DNA of 64,000 nucleotides from Phycisphaerales bacterium UBA7800 (GCA_002480565.1 DLCK01000076.1:1-64000); one strand, 5' to 3'. Shown: positions 17,127 through 26,705, counted from the stretch's first letter. A program made the numbers and translations. The notes: generated from the letters alone by a model not told the origin.

Positions 17127-18098
17127 ATGAAAAAACGCATTCTTTCAGGCATCCAACCGTCCGGCCAGTTGCATCTTGGCAACTATGCGGGCGCGATTCG
17201 TCAGTTCGTTGAAATGCAAGGCGACTATGAAGTCTTCGTCTTCGTGGCTTCCTATCACGCGCTGACTTCCACGCGTGATCCTGAGCAGTTACGCAACAAC
17301 ATCCGACAGATCGTCATTGACTACATCGCTTTTGGACTCGACCCCAAGCAATCCAATATCTATTTGCAACATGATGTCCCACAAGTGACCGAACTGAGTT
17401 GGATTCTCTCATGCGTCTGCCCCAAGCACATGATGGATAAAGCAACCAGTTACAAAGACAAAACGGCCAAGGGACTTTCCGCATCAATTGGTTTGTACAC
17501 GTATCCGATATTACAGGCTGCCGACATTCTCAGTGTCGATCCGGACTATGTGCCGGTGGGCGAGGATCAGATTCAACACATCGAAATCACCCGCGATTTG
17601 GCACAGAAGTTCAACAATGCCTATGGCGAAGTATTCAAGCTTCCAGCTCATCGCATCCGTGCCGATGCCGGGGTCTTACCGGGCATTGATGGTGAGAAAA
17701 TGTCCAAGAGCTATGGCAATACCATCGACCCGTTTCTGCCTGAAAAGAAGCTGCGTAAACTCATCAACAAAGTTGTCACCGATTCGACGCCAATGGAAGA
17801 TGCCAAGGTTCCTGAAAACTGCACGGTGTACAAAATTTTCAAAGCCCTTGCAGGCAGCGACGATCAACGCACCCAGGACTTGGCAGATCAATATCGTGCA
17901 GGTGGCATGGGCTATGGACACGCCAAAAAAGCCCTTGCTGATTTGATTCTCGATCACTTCGGCCCTGCTCGGAAACTCCGCGAAGAGTTGATGGCTGATC
18001 CCGCTTATGTCCAGCAGGTCTTAGCTGACGGTGCAGCCGCAGCACAGGCTAAAGTGGCTGCCGTGACGGATCGAGTACGCAAAGCCGTTGGACTGTGA
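17127..18098 (+). CDS. trpS: Tryptophan--tRNA ligase
   Basis: The protein has 323 residues, typical for bacterial TrpRS. It charges tRNA-Trp. The class I signatures are both present: the HIGH-type PSGQLHLGNYAGAIRQ and GEKMSKSYGNTI. Also YPILQAADIL, VPVGEDQIQHIEITRDLA and the C-terminal helical bundle with GYGHAKKALADLI. Convergent with the ABC exporter gene, 18 bases apart, with no terminator hairpin visible between them. Confidence 0.96.
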   Translation: MKKRILSGIQPSGQLHLGNYAGAIRQFVEMQGDYEVFVFVASYHALTSTRDPEQLRNNIRQIVIDYIAFGLDPKQSNIYLQHDVPQVTELSWILSCVCPKHMMDKATSYKDKTAKGLSASIGLYTYPILQAADILSVDPDYVPVGEDQIQHIEITRDLAQKFNNAYGEVFKLPAHRIRADAGVLPGIDGEKMSKSYGNTIDPFLPEKKLRKLINKVVTDSTPMEDAKVPENCTVYKIFKALAGSDDQRTQDLADQYRAGGMGYGHAKKALADLILDHFGPARKLREELMADPAYVQQVLADGAAAAQAKVAAVTDRVRKAVGL

Positions 18099-18116
18099 TC
18101 CAGTAACTAACTGATA

Positions 18117-20015
18117 TTACGTCTTGACCAATTGATTGACAGTCAATTGTTTGTAGATGTCGCATGTCTTGAGGAGTTCTTCGTGTTTGCCGGTGTCGAT
18201 GATCTTGCCATGGTCCATGACAACGATCATGTCCGCATCGACAACAGTGCTAAGGCGATGAGCGATGACAAAGACCGTTCGACCTTCTCGGATTTTATGT
18301 AAGGCAGAATTGATCTTCGCTTCGGACTCTGCGTCGATCTGACTGGTCGCTTCATCGAGAATCAAAATGGCTGGATTACGGAGAATCGCACGGGCGATGC
18401 ACAACCGTTGACACTGCCCGCCGGAGAGACCTTTGCCGCCTTCGACGAGTTCGTAATCGTAACCGTTGGGCAGGTTCTCAATGAAGTCATGTGCATGAGC
18501 AAGCTTGGCGGCTTCGACAATTCTATCCCGTCCAATGTGGCGATGGTTGTATGCAATGTTATCCGCAACGGTCCCCTTAAACAGCACGGACTGCTGGGTC
18601 ACCACTGCAATTTGTTTGCGGAGACTTCGCAGGTTGACGGTGCTGACATCAAGGCCATCAATAAGCACTTGGCCGTTTGACGGGTTGATCAATCTAGGGA
18701 GCATGCTCAGCAAGGTGGACTTGCCAGACCCGTTGCCACCGACGATGGCGACTTCCATTCCATGCTTAACCGAAAGGCTGATATCGGTGATGGCAGGATT
18801 GTCTTGAGACAGGTAAGTGAAGCTGATGTTTTTAAATTCGACGGACTGTTGATGCTTGGGCAGTGCAGGTAAATTCTTGGCACTGATCCCCAAGGGTTCC
18901 TGAGGCATAGCCAGCATCTCAGTGATGCGATCTGCTGCTGCGGAACTTTCGTGGAGTTGATTGTTGAGGTTGGATAAAGGTTTGATCCCTGCTGCCGATG
19001 CAGCCAAAGCGATGAGTACTGCCATCAGATCACTTGTAGGTTGATTCATTCGGAAGATAAGGTATCCAGCGACACTCCCGACAATGACCACACCGCACAT
19101 TGAGATGATTTCAACAATCGGGGATGAAAGTGCGCGGGCAGTACGCATCTTCATTTCTTCTTTGTAAAGTCGACGGTTTTCATCAGAGAAACGTCGACGT
19201 TCAAAGCCTTCAGCACCAAAGACCTTGACGACCTGCATCCCGTTGACTGCTTCGAGCAAGATACCTGCCAAGTTGCCACGACGTCCCAATGCACGTTTAG
19301 ATGCACGACGGATAACTTTGCCAAATTTTCGGAGCAGGATGGCAATTGCTGGTGCGCCGACCAGTGCTAGCAGTGTCAGTTTCCAGTTGAAATAGAATGC
19401 GGTGCTGACACCTGCGATTGCTTTGAGTAGTTCCCCTGCTGCCCGACCGAAAATTTCGCGTAGTGCATTTGCCATGACGGACGTATCATTTGTCACACGG
19501 ATGAGTTGGTCGGATTGTCCCTGTTTTTGCAATAGCAGGTATTGCCCATTAAGTACACGGCGCATTAGTCGTGCCCGCCAGTGCATTGCCGTTCGCATGA
19601 CCACGGTGATCACGATCCATTCATGCATGAATCGTCCGATGTTACCGATGATCGTCAGTCCAAGAATGACCAGTAAGACCAGAATAAAAGCATGCAAGGG
19701 ATCAGTGGGTAGATACGACGCCCATGTTTGTAAGGTGGTGTTGATGGATTGGATGGTCTGATCTGAAATCAGGTTCCAATTTTCGGATGCCAGATAGTTC
19801 GCAACAGACTGGATTTGGTCGATGATGGGTTGGACATAGTCTGCAAGAACCTGGCCGTCTGAAAAGTCTTCGACCAGCAATTCGGTAACAGCCTTTAGCA
19901 TGCCAAGACCGGCGCCGAAACAAATGGCATTGAGTACTGCTGCAAAAAGTGCAAGTACAAACAGCTTTTTGAATCGGAATAAATCTTTCGCTAGTTGTTT
20001 GAAGGCTTCATTCAT
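18117..20015 (-). CDS. MsbA-like ABC exporter (fused permease/ATPase)
   Basis: The protein has 632 residues. The N-terminal ~370 form an ABC type 1 transmembrane domain (helices LFVLALFAAVLNAICFGAG, AFILVLLVILGLTIIGNIG, IISMCGVVIVGSVAGYLIF). The C-terminal ATPase has Walker A GGNGSGKSTLL, Q-loop VVTQQSVLFKGTV, signature LSGGQCQRLCIARAIL, Walker B ILILDEATSQID and H-loop VFVIAHRLSTV. Half-transporters of this type dimerise and flip lipids such as lipid A precursors, or export peptides or drugs. The substrate cannot be told; the SubfamB/MsbA pattern is the nearest. Upstream on the same strand lie aroA and the GroES-like gene. Confidence 0.88.
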   Translation of the reverse strand: MNEAFKQLAKDLFRFKKLFVLALFAAVLNAICFGAGLGMLKAVTELLVEDFSDGQVLADYVQPIIDQIQSVANYLASENWNLISDQTIQSINTTLQTWASYLPTDPLHAFILVLLVILGLTIIGNIGRFMHEWIVITVVMRTAMHWRARLMRRVLNGQYLLLQKQGQSDQLIRVTNDTSVMANALREIFGRAAGELLKAIAGVSTAFYFNWKLTLLALVGAPAIAILLRKFGKVIRRASKRALGRRGNLAGILLEAVNGMQVVKVFGAEGFERRRFSDENRRLYKEEMKMRTARALSSPIVEIISMCGVVIVGSVAGYLIFRMNQPTSDLMAVLIALAASAAGIKPLSNLNNQLHESSAAADRITEMLAMPQEPLGISAKNLPALPKHQQSVEFKNISFTYLSQDNPAITDISLSVKHGMEVAIVGGNGSGKSTLLSMLPRLINPSNGQVLIDGLDVSTVNLRSLRKQIAVVTQQSVLFKGTVADNIAYNHRHIGRDRIVEAAKLAHAHDFIENLPNGYDYELVEGGKGLSGGQCQRLCIARAILRNPAILILDEATSQIDAESEAKINSALHKIREGRTVFVIAHRLSTVVDADMIVVMDHGKIIDTGKHEELLKTCDIYKQLTVNQLVKT

Positions 20016-20037
20016 AAATGGATCAATCGCTAACCGC

Positions 20038-21351
20038 TTAGCCGCGCAGCAGGTTCAGATAGTCATAAAAGTCGGGGAATGTTTTATTCACACAGCTTGG
20101 GTCTTCCAAGATCACACCCGGCTTGCGGAGTCCGATGATGGCGAAGCTCATGGCCATGCGGTGATCGTCATAGGTATGGATCGTTACGGTTTCATCAGCC
20201 CGGATCATGGGGTCCACAGGAGGCGTGATGATGATGTCATCGCCTTCAATGTCCACCGCTGCACCAAGCTTCATGAGTTCCACCTGGATCGCAGCCATAC
20301 GGTCAGTCTCTTTGACACGAAGATTGCCAACGTTGCGAATGGTTGTCGGGCCGTCTGCAAAATATGCAACCGCAGCAAGAGTCTGAGCCATGTCGGGCAT
20401 ATGGTTCAAATCAATGTCGATGCCAATGAGCTTTTCACCTTCCGGGGGTGCGATGACGGTGATACTGTCTGGTTCGCAGATGACCGAAGCGCCCATGAGT
20501 TGTAAGACTTCTGCAAAGCCTGCATCTCCCTGGACACTGCGAAAACCGAGTCCTTCGACGGTGCATTTGCTACCAGGCATGACAGCTGCTGCTGCAAGGA
20601 AGTAGCTGGCATTTGAAGCATCGGGTTCGACGTGCAACTTCACCGGTTTGTAGACACCTTCGGGAACGGTGATGGAGGCAAAACCGGGAGCGACATCCGC
20701 TTCAATGCCGAACTGATACATCGTCGACAAGGTCATGGTGATGTATGGGATGCTGATGGGCTTGCCATCGAATTGGATTGTCAATCCGCCGGGCAGATAT
20801 GGAGCGATCTGCAACAGTGCAGAGATGTATTGGCTTGATAGTGTCGGTTGGAGCGTGATTGTCCCACCATGCAGACTTCCGGTTGCTGCGGTGATGCTCA
20901 GCGGTGGGAATCCGTCGTTGCCGGTGTATTGGATGTCTGCGCCGAGTTCACGCAATGGATCGACGAGTTGACCGATGGGACGTTCACGCATGCGTGCGAT
21001 GCCGTCAAGGGTTCGCTTGCCATCTCCAAGACAACAGGCAGCAGTCAGAAAACGTGTGGCAGTTCCGGCATTGCCAAGAAACAAATCCGCATCACCATTG
21101 GGGAACTTGCCACTGTTACCTGTGATGGTTGCAGTGGTCGGGCTGGTGGCTTGCCAATCGATCCCAAGGCTGATGAGCGCTTCACGCATGCGGTCGGCAT
21201 CGTCGGCGACGAGTAAACCTGAGAGTTCACAAGGACCGGATGACAGTGCAGCCAGCAGCACCGCGCGATTGGTCAGCGACTTACTGCCTGGTGGGCAGAG
21301 ACTGGTGCTAAAAGGCTTGCTGAGGGGTTCAATGAGCAACGTGTCGGTCAA
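20038..21351 (-). CDS. aroA: 3-phosphoshikimate 1-carboxyvinyltransferase (EPSP synthase)
   Basis: The protein has 437 residues and joins phosphoenolpyruvate to shikimate-3-phosphate in aromatic amino acid synthesis. Seen: CPPGSKSLTNRAVLLAALSSG, LGNAGTATRFLTAAC, RMRERPIGQLVDPLRELGA, SSQYISALLQIAPY, DASNASYFLAAAAVMPG, RNVGNLRVKETDRMAAI and TYDDHRMAMSFAI. The start is a TTG three bases after the stop of the GroES-like gene, so translation is probably coupled. No in-frame ATG fits before the active-site loop. Confidence 0.95.
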   Translation of the reverse strand: MTDTLLIEPLSKPFSTSLCPPGSKSLTNRAVLLAALSSGPCELSGLLVADDADRMREALISLGIDWQATSPTTATITGNSGKFPNGDADLFLGNAGTATRFLTAACCLGDGKRTLDGIARMRERPIGQLVDPLRELGADIQYTGNDGFPPLSITAATGSLHGGTITLQPTLSSQYISALLQIAPYLPGGLTIQFDGKPISIPYITMTLSTMYQFGIEADVAPGFASITVPEGVYKPVKLHVEPDASNASYFLAAAAVMPGSKCTVEGLGFRSVQGDAGFAEVLQLMGASVICEPDSITVIAPPEGEKLIGIDIDLNHMPDMAQTLAAVAYFADGPTTIRNVGNLRVKETDRMAAIQVELMKLGAAVDIEGDDIIITPPVDPMIRADETVTIHTYDDHRMAMSFAIIGLRKPGVILEDPSCVNKTFPDFYDYLNLLRG

Positions 21352-21354
21352 GGA

Positions 21355-21678
21355 TCAATCCGCCTTCCTGAACACGGCGACGATATTTTCAATCGGCACC
21401 ACAAACAGACGGTTGTCACCTTCAAAGTCCACAGGGATTGCTTCCTTGGGGTTAAACAACACGCGGTCATATTGCTGGATCGGATAATCGATATCGTTTT
21501 CAACCTGAGCGGAAATACTCACCACCCGGCCGGTGAGTGTCGGGATTTCCATCTTGTCGGGCAGATGGATACCTGACTTGGTGGTCTTCTTGTCTTCATC
21601 CTTACGGATCAGGACGCGCTTGCCCAATGGCTCGACGACTTCCAGAACCTGTTTTTTCTTACTAGGGGACTCACTCAT
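21355..21678 (-). CDS. GroES-like co-chaperonin, solitary and divergent
   Basis: The protein has 107 residues. After a Lys-rich N-terminal extension (SESPSKKKQ) it follows the Cpn10 fold: VEPLGKRVLIRKDEDKKTTKSG (mobile-loop region) then IHLPDKMEIPTLTGRVVSIS, YPIQQYDRVLFNP and a C-terminal strand. GroES normally has GDxVLF and KYxGTE; here these are QYDRVLFNP and FEGDNRLFVVP. No groEL lies nearby; the gene is coupled to aroA. It may be a specialised co-chaperonin or a GroES-fold protein of other function. AroA coupling has no known meaning. Confidence 0.75.
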   Translation of the reverse strand: MSESPSKKKQVLEVVEPLGKRVLIRKDEDKKTTKSGIHLPDKMEIPTLTGRVVSISAQVENDIDYPIQQYDRVLFNPKEAIPVDFEGDNRLFVVPIENIVAVFRKAD

Positions 21679-21919
21679 AGTCGAACCATTGTAGTTTCAA
21701 ACGGTCTTTATTGCACCTTGGGACAGTGAATCATGAGGTTGGCAGGCTTGTGTCAGATCATTTGGATGATCGTTGGGTTTGTTTTTTAACAAGTAGACAC
21801 AAAGAGCACAAAGGACACGCAGATTATGACTGTTGCAAAGGCATTTTCTGCCACTGAAAACAGAGAGATGAGAGATTTTGAGTTTTTTTAAGCAGAACCT
21901 GTTTGGTGGATTAATGATT

Positions 21920-22684
21920 CTAATGCACTGTAATCCAGTCCCGCAAAAATTCACCGCCCTGCTCATAGGCTTGCAATGGGACTGCATGCCCGGTGTCCGG
22001 CCAGATGACCGGGGTGGGTTGTTGTAGATTTTTTTGAGCTAATGCTTGTGCAAATGACAGACAGGCCTTTTCGTCAACCCGTTCGTCGGACTGATTAATG
22101 GTGATCCAGATGGGACGATCAACCACCGTATCCATAAGCGACATGGCATGGGACTGATTAAAGAGTGGATTGCCAGTGAGTTTCGAAAATTCGGACAAGC
22201 GACTCAAATCCGTCACCGGGCAGACCAATGCTGCTGCCTGAATCCGATCGTCATTTGACATCACGTGTAATGCTGAGATGCCGCCCCGACTAGTGCCTGC
22301 GATGACGACATGGTTCGGTTCGACGAGCATCATCGTTTCGGTGACGTGATCAATGAGTTTTTGGCCGACTTTGCGAATCTGCCCAAAGACATCGATCCCC
22401 TGCTGCATAGCTGTGACGAAAGCTTCAAGCTCTCGGCCCATGGCAGGGTCAGCCAATTCTTTGTGGTACGGAAGAGTGAAACTCGCAGCATAGTGTCCGG
22501 CACGGAGCATCGGGCGTACCAAGCCGCCATAGGTTGAATGTCGTAAGGCGGAAAAACAGTCATTCGCCAAGTTGACGACCAACCATGGTTCATCACATGG
22601 CTCATGCGGTGCCATCACCATCGCTGGCCATTGACGTCCGCAGACATCGAGTTTTATGGCTTCTTTGTCGAATGATTCAGACAT
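21920..22684 (-). CDS. Alpha/beta hydrolase (dienelactone hydrolase-like)
   Basis: The protein has 254 residues, with no signal peptide. The nucleophile elbow is GTSRGG (in VVIAGTSRGGISALHV), an acidic residue lies in NQSDERVDEKA, and the late His is in WPDTGHAVP, giving a plausible Ser-Asp-His triad. The order and size fit the S9/dienelactone hydrolase group of cytoplasmic esterases. The substrate is unknown. It is 15 bases downstream of the lipoprotein gene on the same strand, so the two may be cotranscribed. Confidence 0.8.
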   Translation of the reverse strand: MSESFDKEAIKLDVCGRQWPAMVMAPHEPCDEPWLVVNLANDCFSALRHSTYGGLVRPMLRAGHYAASFTLPYHKELADPAMGRELEAFVTAMQQGIDVFGQIRKVGQKLIDHVTETMMLVEPNHVVIAGTSRGGISALHVMSNDDRIQAAALVCPVTDLSRLSEFSKLTGNPLFNQSHAMSLMDTVVDRPIWITINQSDERVDEKACLSFAQALAQKNLQQPTPVIWPDTGHAVPLQAYEQGGEFLRDWITVH

Positions 22685-22699
22685 GTAAACAACAAAAGC

Positions 22700-23230
22700 T
22701 CAGTTGGCTTGTTTAGGGGTAGGCGTCTGCATCGACTCGTCTTGCATGGACACCTTGGCGGGGAGTTTAATGGATAGATCACCAATGCCAACCACATTAA
22801 GTTCCAGTGACCATGGTGGGTCACCCAGACTCAGGAAATTAAACCAGATATATGTCTTGGTTTGATAGGTGTTGCCGCCGGATTCAATTGGACGGCTTGG
22901 GATGGCTTGATTGTCTGTGCCTGCAAATCTTCCACCTTGAAATGCTCCGCCGCCGATTGATCCTAATGTACTGAAATTTGAAGTTTCTTTTGGAGGTCTT
23001 TGTATCGCCAAAGGTTCAATTTTCTGATCATTTGATCTTAGGATATGTGCACTATTTACATGGTAAACCGAGGCATCCAGAATTACCTGAATCTTGCTGC
23101 CACTCTGAATGTAATCGGCACGAATGAATCGAGCGGCCCCTTCTTCACCAGCGGCATAGGGTAGAGGCTGACTGGTCTGACAGCCGACCAAGAAGAACAG
23201 TGTCATGATTCCGACGACAATTCGTTGCAT
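22700..23230 (-). CDS. Predicted lipoprotein of unknown function
   Basis: The protein has 176 residues. The N-terminus MQRIVVGIMTLFFLVGC is a lipoprotein signal, with Cys17 as the acylated residue and the lipobox LVGC. The mature part is beta-rich with a Gly-rich middle (GSIGGGAFQGGRFAGT) and two tracts (IQVILDASVYHV, TYIWFNFLSLGD) that look like strands of one domain. No family recognised. It sits upstream of the alpha/beta hydrolase and is divergent from the processing protease, from which it is separated by 217 bases without evident genes. Confidence 0.7.
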   Translation of the reverse strand: MQRIVVGIMTLFFLVGCQTSQPLPYAAGEEGAARFIRADYIQSGSKIQVILDASVYHVNSAHILRSNDQKIEPLAIQRPPKETSNFSTLGSIGGGAFQGGRFAGTDNQAIPSRPIESGGNTYQTKTYIWFNFLSLGDPPWSLELNVVGIGDLSIKLPAKVSMQDESMQTPTPKQAN

Positions 23231-23447
23231 GCGATGGACCTATGTGGGCGAAAATGGGGTTCGTACATCAATTACTACCGCTTACAGAATACGGCGGTTT
23301 CAGGATTCTTCAAGTTTCAACCCTTCTTTAACATTAGTAAAAACCTTTCACAATCCGTGCAACCGATACGAATTCTCAATTGTTCTTTGATACGGAGGCA
23401 ACTTGTCCCTAAAATCATTGCATACCGGATTTACCTTTTCTGACGAA

Positions 23448-25013
23448 ATGATGAACATGCACAAAAATACCAAGATCGTTCTGCTACTGGCTGTACTCGT
23501 GGCAGGCAACATGCTGCTGTGGACTTCCAATACCATGGCTCGCAAGAATGATGCCTTTGAGCAGATTGGACTGCTTACGGCACTCCGGCGTGAGTTAGTT
23601 GTCTCACATGTTGAAGAACCCGATCAGGACAAAATGCTTCGCGCTGCTGTCGAAGGCATGATCAGTTCACTTGGCGATCCGTACACCACCTATCTCTTTC
23701 CTGAAGACATGAAACAGTTCGACAAACATGTCGGCGGTTCATTTTCAGGTATCGGTGCTGAAGTCATCATTGATGAGACACTCAAACGTGTAAAAATCGT
23801 CTCGCCTCTTGAAGAGTCCCCCGCCTGGAAGTCCGGCGTTCTTGCAGGTGACATCATCTATGAGATCGACGGAGAAGATACTGAAGGCTTGTCGATCAGA
23901 GATGCTGTGGATCGTCTGACAGGCCCTGTTGGAACGGATGTCACTATCCTGGTACGTCGCAAGACCGGTGAAAAAGAAACCATCACCATCACACGTGCAG
24001 TAATCAACATCCAAACCGTCAAAGGCTTTTCCAGAGATAAAGATCATCACTGGGATTTCATGCTTGATGATATAAACAAGGTAGGCTACATCCGACTTAC
24101 GCAGTTCAATAAGAACTCCGGGCCGGATATGCGTGCGGCCTTGGAAGAACTCAAAACACAAGGTGCCAAAGCTGTTATCCTCGATCTTCGTTTTGACCCA
24201 GGTGGTTTGCTGCCGACCGCCATTGAAGTCGCTGACATGTTCTTGCCCGGTGGCAAAAAAATTGTTTCCGTCAAGGGACGTGTGGTGCCCGAAGCGACAG
24301 AGTATTCAACTGATGCCGGCACCGTCTTTGACGGGGAAGTCATCGTCCTTGCCAACGAGTCCAGCGCTTCGGCATCTGAAATTGTCACAGGTGCCCTGCA
24401 TGACAATCATCGTGGCAAGTTCGTCGGTACCCGCACATTTGGCAAAGGTTCCGTCCAACAGGTTCGCCCGTTGGCATCGGGTGAAGGTGCTTTGAAAATC
24501 ACCAATGCCTACTACTACCTTCCCAATGGTGAAAAAATCCACCGTGTTAAAGATGCTGAAACATGGGGCGTTAATCCTGATCCGGGTTTCTATGTGGCCA
24601 TGCAACCCAAGCAAATCACTGACATGATCAAAATTCGTCGTGAAGGTGACGTGCTTAATGATGAAAACGGTGCAGAAAAACGTAAAAACATCACCCCCGA
24701 TTGGATTCGTGACAACCTCAAGGACATCCAACTCGCTGCAGGTCTTCAAGCAGCTATTGGCAAGATCAATACCGGCGATTGGCCCAAAGTCGGAACCGAC
24801 GGCAGCGATGATGTCCGTAACGCTATTTTGATGGAAAACCTTATTCGTACGCGTGAACTTCTTCAGGAACGCATGATGGATATTGAAAAGCAGATCAAGA
24901 AAATTGAGGCTGGCGAACCCATTGAAGATGATATGTCTGCCGATGCAAAAGCAGTCAAAGATACGCCAGATGATGCCAATTCTGAAGTAAAGGAATTGGC
25001 CCCTGCCGAGTAA
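23448..25013 (+). CDS. C-terminal processing protease (S41, CtpA/Prc)
   Basis: The protein has 521 residues from ATG 23448; the frame opens at a TTG 15 codons earlier. A signal anchor (IVLLLAVLVAGNMLLW) places it in the periplasm. The GDPYTTYLFP segment, a PDZ domain (~90-180, GSFSGIGAEVI, GVLAGDIIYEIDG) and the catalytic domain follow. The catalytic Ser306 lies in NESSASASEIVTG and the Lys333 in TFGKGSVQ, the family's Ser-Lys dyad. It degrades or trims exported proteins from their C-termini. The last ~60 residues are acidic and helical. No partner gene is obvious. Confidence 0.93.
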   Translation: MMNMHKNTKIVLLLAVLVAGNMLLWTSNTMARKNDAFEQIGLLTALRRELVVSHVEEPDQDKMLRAAVEGMISSLGDPYTTYLFPEDMKQFDKHVGGSFSGIGAEVIIDETLKRVKIVSPLEESPAWKSGVLAGDIIYEIDGEDTEGLSIRDAVDRLTGPVGTDVTILVRRKTGEKETITITRAVINIQTVKGFSRDKDHHWDFMLDDINKVGYIRLTQFNKNSGPDMRAALEELKTQGAKAVILDLRFDPGGLLPTAIEVADMFLPGGKKIVSVKGRVVPEATEYSTDAGTVFDGEVIVLANESSASASEIVTGALHDNHRGKFVGTRTFGKGSVQQVRPLASGEGALKITNAYYYLPNGEKIHRVKDAETWGVNPDPGFYVAMQPKQITDMIKIRREGDVLNDENGAEKRKNITPDWIRDNLKDIQLAAGLQAAIGKINTGDWPKVGTDGSDDVRNAILMENLIRTRELLQERMMDIEKQIKKIEAGEPIEDDMSADAKAVKDTPDDANSEVKELAPAE

Positions 25014-25040
25014 CAGCTTTGTTCTTTGTGTTCCAGGCAA

Positions 25041-25205
25041 ATGATGGTAACTGGACATATACCGCATGGAGCGTCACCTGCAGATAAAGGAATTGGTTGC
25101 GGCTGTGCGGTATGGTTTATGATTGCATTCTTTATCTTGCTGACTGTGTTCGCTATTTGGGGATACTATGGTTTGCGAGATTTGGATACCTTTCTTACAG
25201 CATAG
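25041..25205 (+). CDS. Small membrane protein (54 residues) between ctp and tsaD
   Basis: ATGATG at 25041 opens a frame of 54 codons ending in TAG at 25203-25205, with AGG six bases before the second ATG. The protein has a polar start (HIPHGASPADKG), a GCGC pair, and a single strong membrane helix (VWFMIAFFILLTVFAIWGYY), then LRDLDTFLTA. It fills the space between the protease (27 bases) and tsaD (15 bases) on the same strand, which supports a real gene. No homologue recognised. The Cys pair could be modified or bind metal, but this is open. Confidence 0.5.
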   Translation: MMVTGHIPHGASPADKGIGCGCAVWFMIAFFILLTVFAIWGYYGLRDLDTFLTA

Positions 25206-25220
25206 ATTTTGATATTTGAA

Positions 25221-26312
25221 ATGACCACACCTTCTTCTCTGATCCTTGCCCTTGAATCCAGTTGTGATGAAACCGCTGCGTCTGTTGTGCGGGATGGTCG
25301 TGTGATACTCAGTAATGTCATCGCGACTCAGCATAAGCTGCATGTTGAGTATGGCGGGGTCGTGCCGGAGATTGCCAGTCGGGCGCACATTGAAAAAATC
25401 CTGCCGGTGATCGATCAGGGATTGAAGCAGGCAGGTGTCACATTTGAAGACCTTGATGCCATTGCAGTGGGTAATCGTCCTGGCTTGATTGGTTCGTTAC
25501 TCATCGCCGTCAGCGCTGCTAAGAGTTTAGCCTGGTCATTGGGCAAGCCACTCATTGGTGTCGATCATGTGCAAGCTCATCTCTATGCTGCGGATCTTGT
25601 TTCTGATGCGGATGTCGTCCTGGATGATCCTGCTTATCCCGCATTGGGATTGGTAGTGTCCGGCGGACATACTTGTCTGTATCACGTGACCTCTGCACTG
25701 CATATGTCCAAGTTAGGCAATACTATTGATGATGCAGTGGGTGAAGCATATGACAAGGCTGCTGTGATTTTAGATGCCGGTTATCCTGGTGGGCCGAAGC
25801 TTGACAAGCTTGCTCAAACAGGTGATCCCAAGGCCGTTGATCCCCTGCCGATATCATTGCTTGCCAAGGACAGTCTGGATTTTTCATACTCAGGCTTGAA
25901 GACCGCTTTACTTTATCGGGTGCGTGGGAATCCAACGGGTAAAGGCAAGAATGTCACGTTTGAACGTTCGACTTCTGATTTGACTCCAACCGAAAAAGCC
26001 AACCTTGCTGCAGCATTCCAACATGCAGCCATTGGTGCGGTCAGAAAAAAAGTGATCCGCGCTCTGGATCAGATGGCTGAGCAAGGTAAATCACCGAAGC
26101 GTATTCTTGTCGGTGGTGGTGTGAGTGCCAACTCCGAATTGCGTAAGCAGATGTTGGCATTAGGTCAGAAACGTAACATTCAAGTCTGCTTACCCCCCAT
26201 GTCTGTCTGTCTGGATAATGCAGCCATGCTCGCGGGACTGGCTCATCACCGCTTTGTAGCTGGTGATTTTGATGATCTTGACCTGCCAGTTATTGCGACT
26301 TCTGCAATGTGA
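25221..26312 (+). CDS. tsaD: tRNA N6-threonylcarbamoyladenosine synthase subunit TsaD
   Basis: The protein has 363 residues from ATG 25221 (a TTG four codons earlier is unlikely). TsaD transfers the threonylcarbamoyl group to A37 of ANN-decoding tRNAs, in complex with TsaB and TsaE. The ASKHA fold is clear: LALESSCDETAASVV, metal-binding His residues in SRAHIEKI and GVDHVQAHLYA, LVVSGGHTCLYH, DDAVGEAYDKAAVIL, DFSYSGLKTALL and the C-terminal LVGGGVSANSELR. Length is slightly above the usual ~340. Confidence 0.95.
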   Translation: MTTPSSLILALESSCDETAASVVRDGRVILSNVIATQHKLHVEYGGVVPEIASRAHIEKILPVIDQGLKQAGVTFEDLDAIAVGNRPGLIGSLLIAVSAAKSLAWSLGKPLIGVDHVQAHLYAADLVSDADVVLDDPAYPALGLVVSGGHTCLYHVTSALHMSKLGNTIDDAVGEAYDKAAVILDAGYPGGPKLDKLAQTGDPKAVDPLPISLLAKDSLDFSYSGLKTALLYRVRGNPTGKGKNVTFERSTSDLTPTEKANLAAAFQHAAIGAVRKKVIRALDQMAEQGKSPKRILVGGGVSANSELRKQMLALGQKRNIQVCLPPMSVCLDNAAMLAGLAHHRFVAGDFDDLDLPVIATSAM

Positions 26313-26375
26313 TTTTTTGTTGCCATTGGCTGAATCACAATTCGGTAAAAAATGTCTTGCTGTATTTCTTGTCTG

Positions 26376-26404
26376 ACCTTGGCGTTCTTTGCGCTTTGGT
26401 GGTC
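26376..26404. repeat. Dispersed CTTGGCGTTCTTTGCGC-type element
   Basis: ACCTTGGCGTTCTTTGCGCTTTGGTGGT is, on the other strand, the same kind of sequence as AACCGCCAAGACGCCAAG at 49453. Elements of this type are scattered in many environmental bacterial genomes. The 428-base gap 26313-26740 holds this element, a terminator and a second repeat, and no gene. Confidence 0.45.
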
Positions 26405-26428
26405 AATTTTTTGATCACGCAAAGTGTC

Positions 26429-26467
26429 AAAAAAAAGTCCCCCTCAGGTGGTGGGACCCGAGGGGGA
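26429..26467 (-). terminator. Terminator of nrdJ (minus strand)
   Basis: TCCCCCTC (26438-26445) pairs with GAGGGGGA (26460-26467). On the minus strand the stem is followed by an uninterrupted T run (A run at 26429-26436 on plus). It lies about 270 bases after the nrdJ stop. Confidence 0.65.
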
Positions 26468-26705
26468 GGAGGGAGAAGGAAGCGGTTTGTATGACCGAAG
26501 CAGTAACAGGGGTTAAGAATTATCTACTTCGGGTTCGTTTGGCATTCTCCGTAACGCCCGTTCAAACCTCCCTGCCGCTTCCTTTCACGATGGTCAAACA
26601 AGAGGGGTTTACTTGTTTTGACCGGGTTGGTGAATAACACTTTTAATTTCGAATTTTGAATTTCGTGATTCGGGTTTGGGGTTTCGTCAAGACCGTTTTG
26701 TCTTG

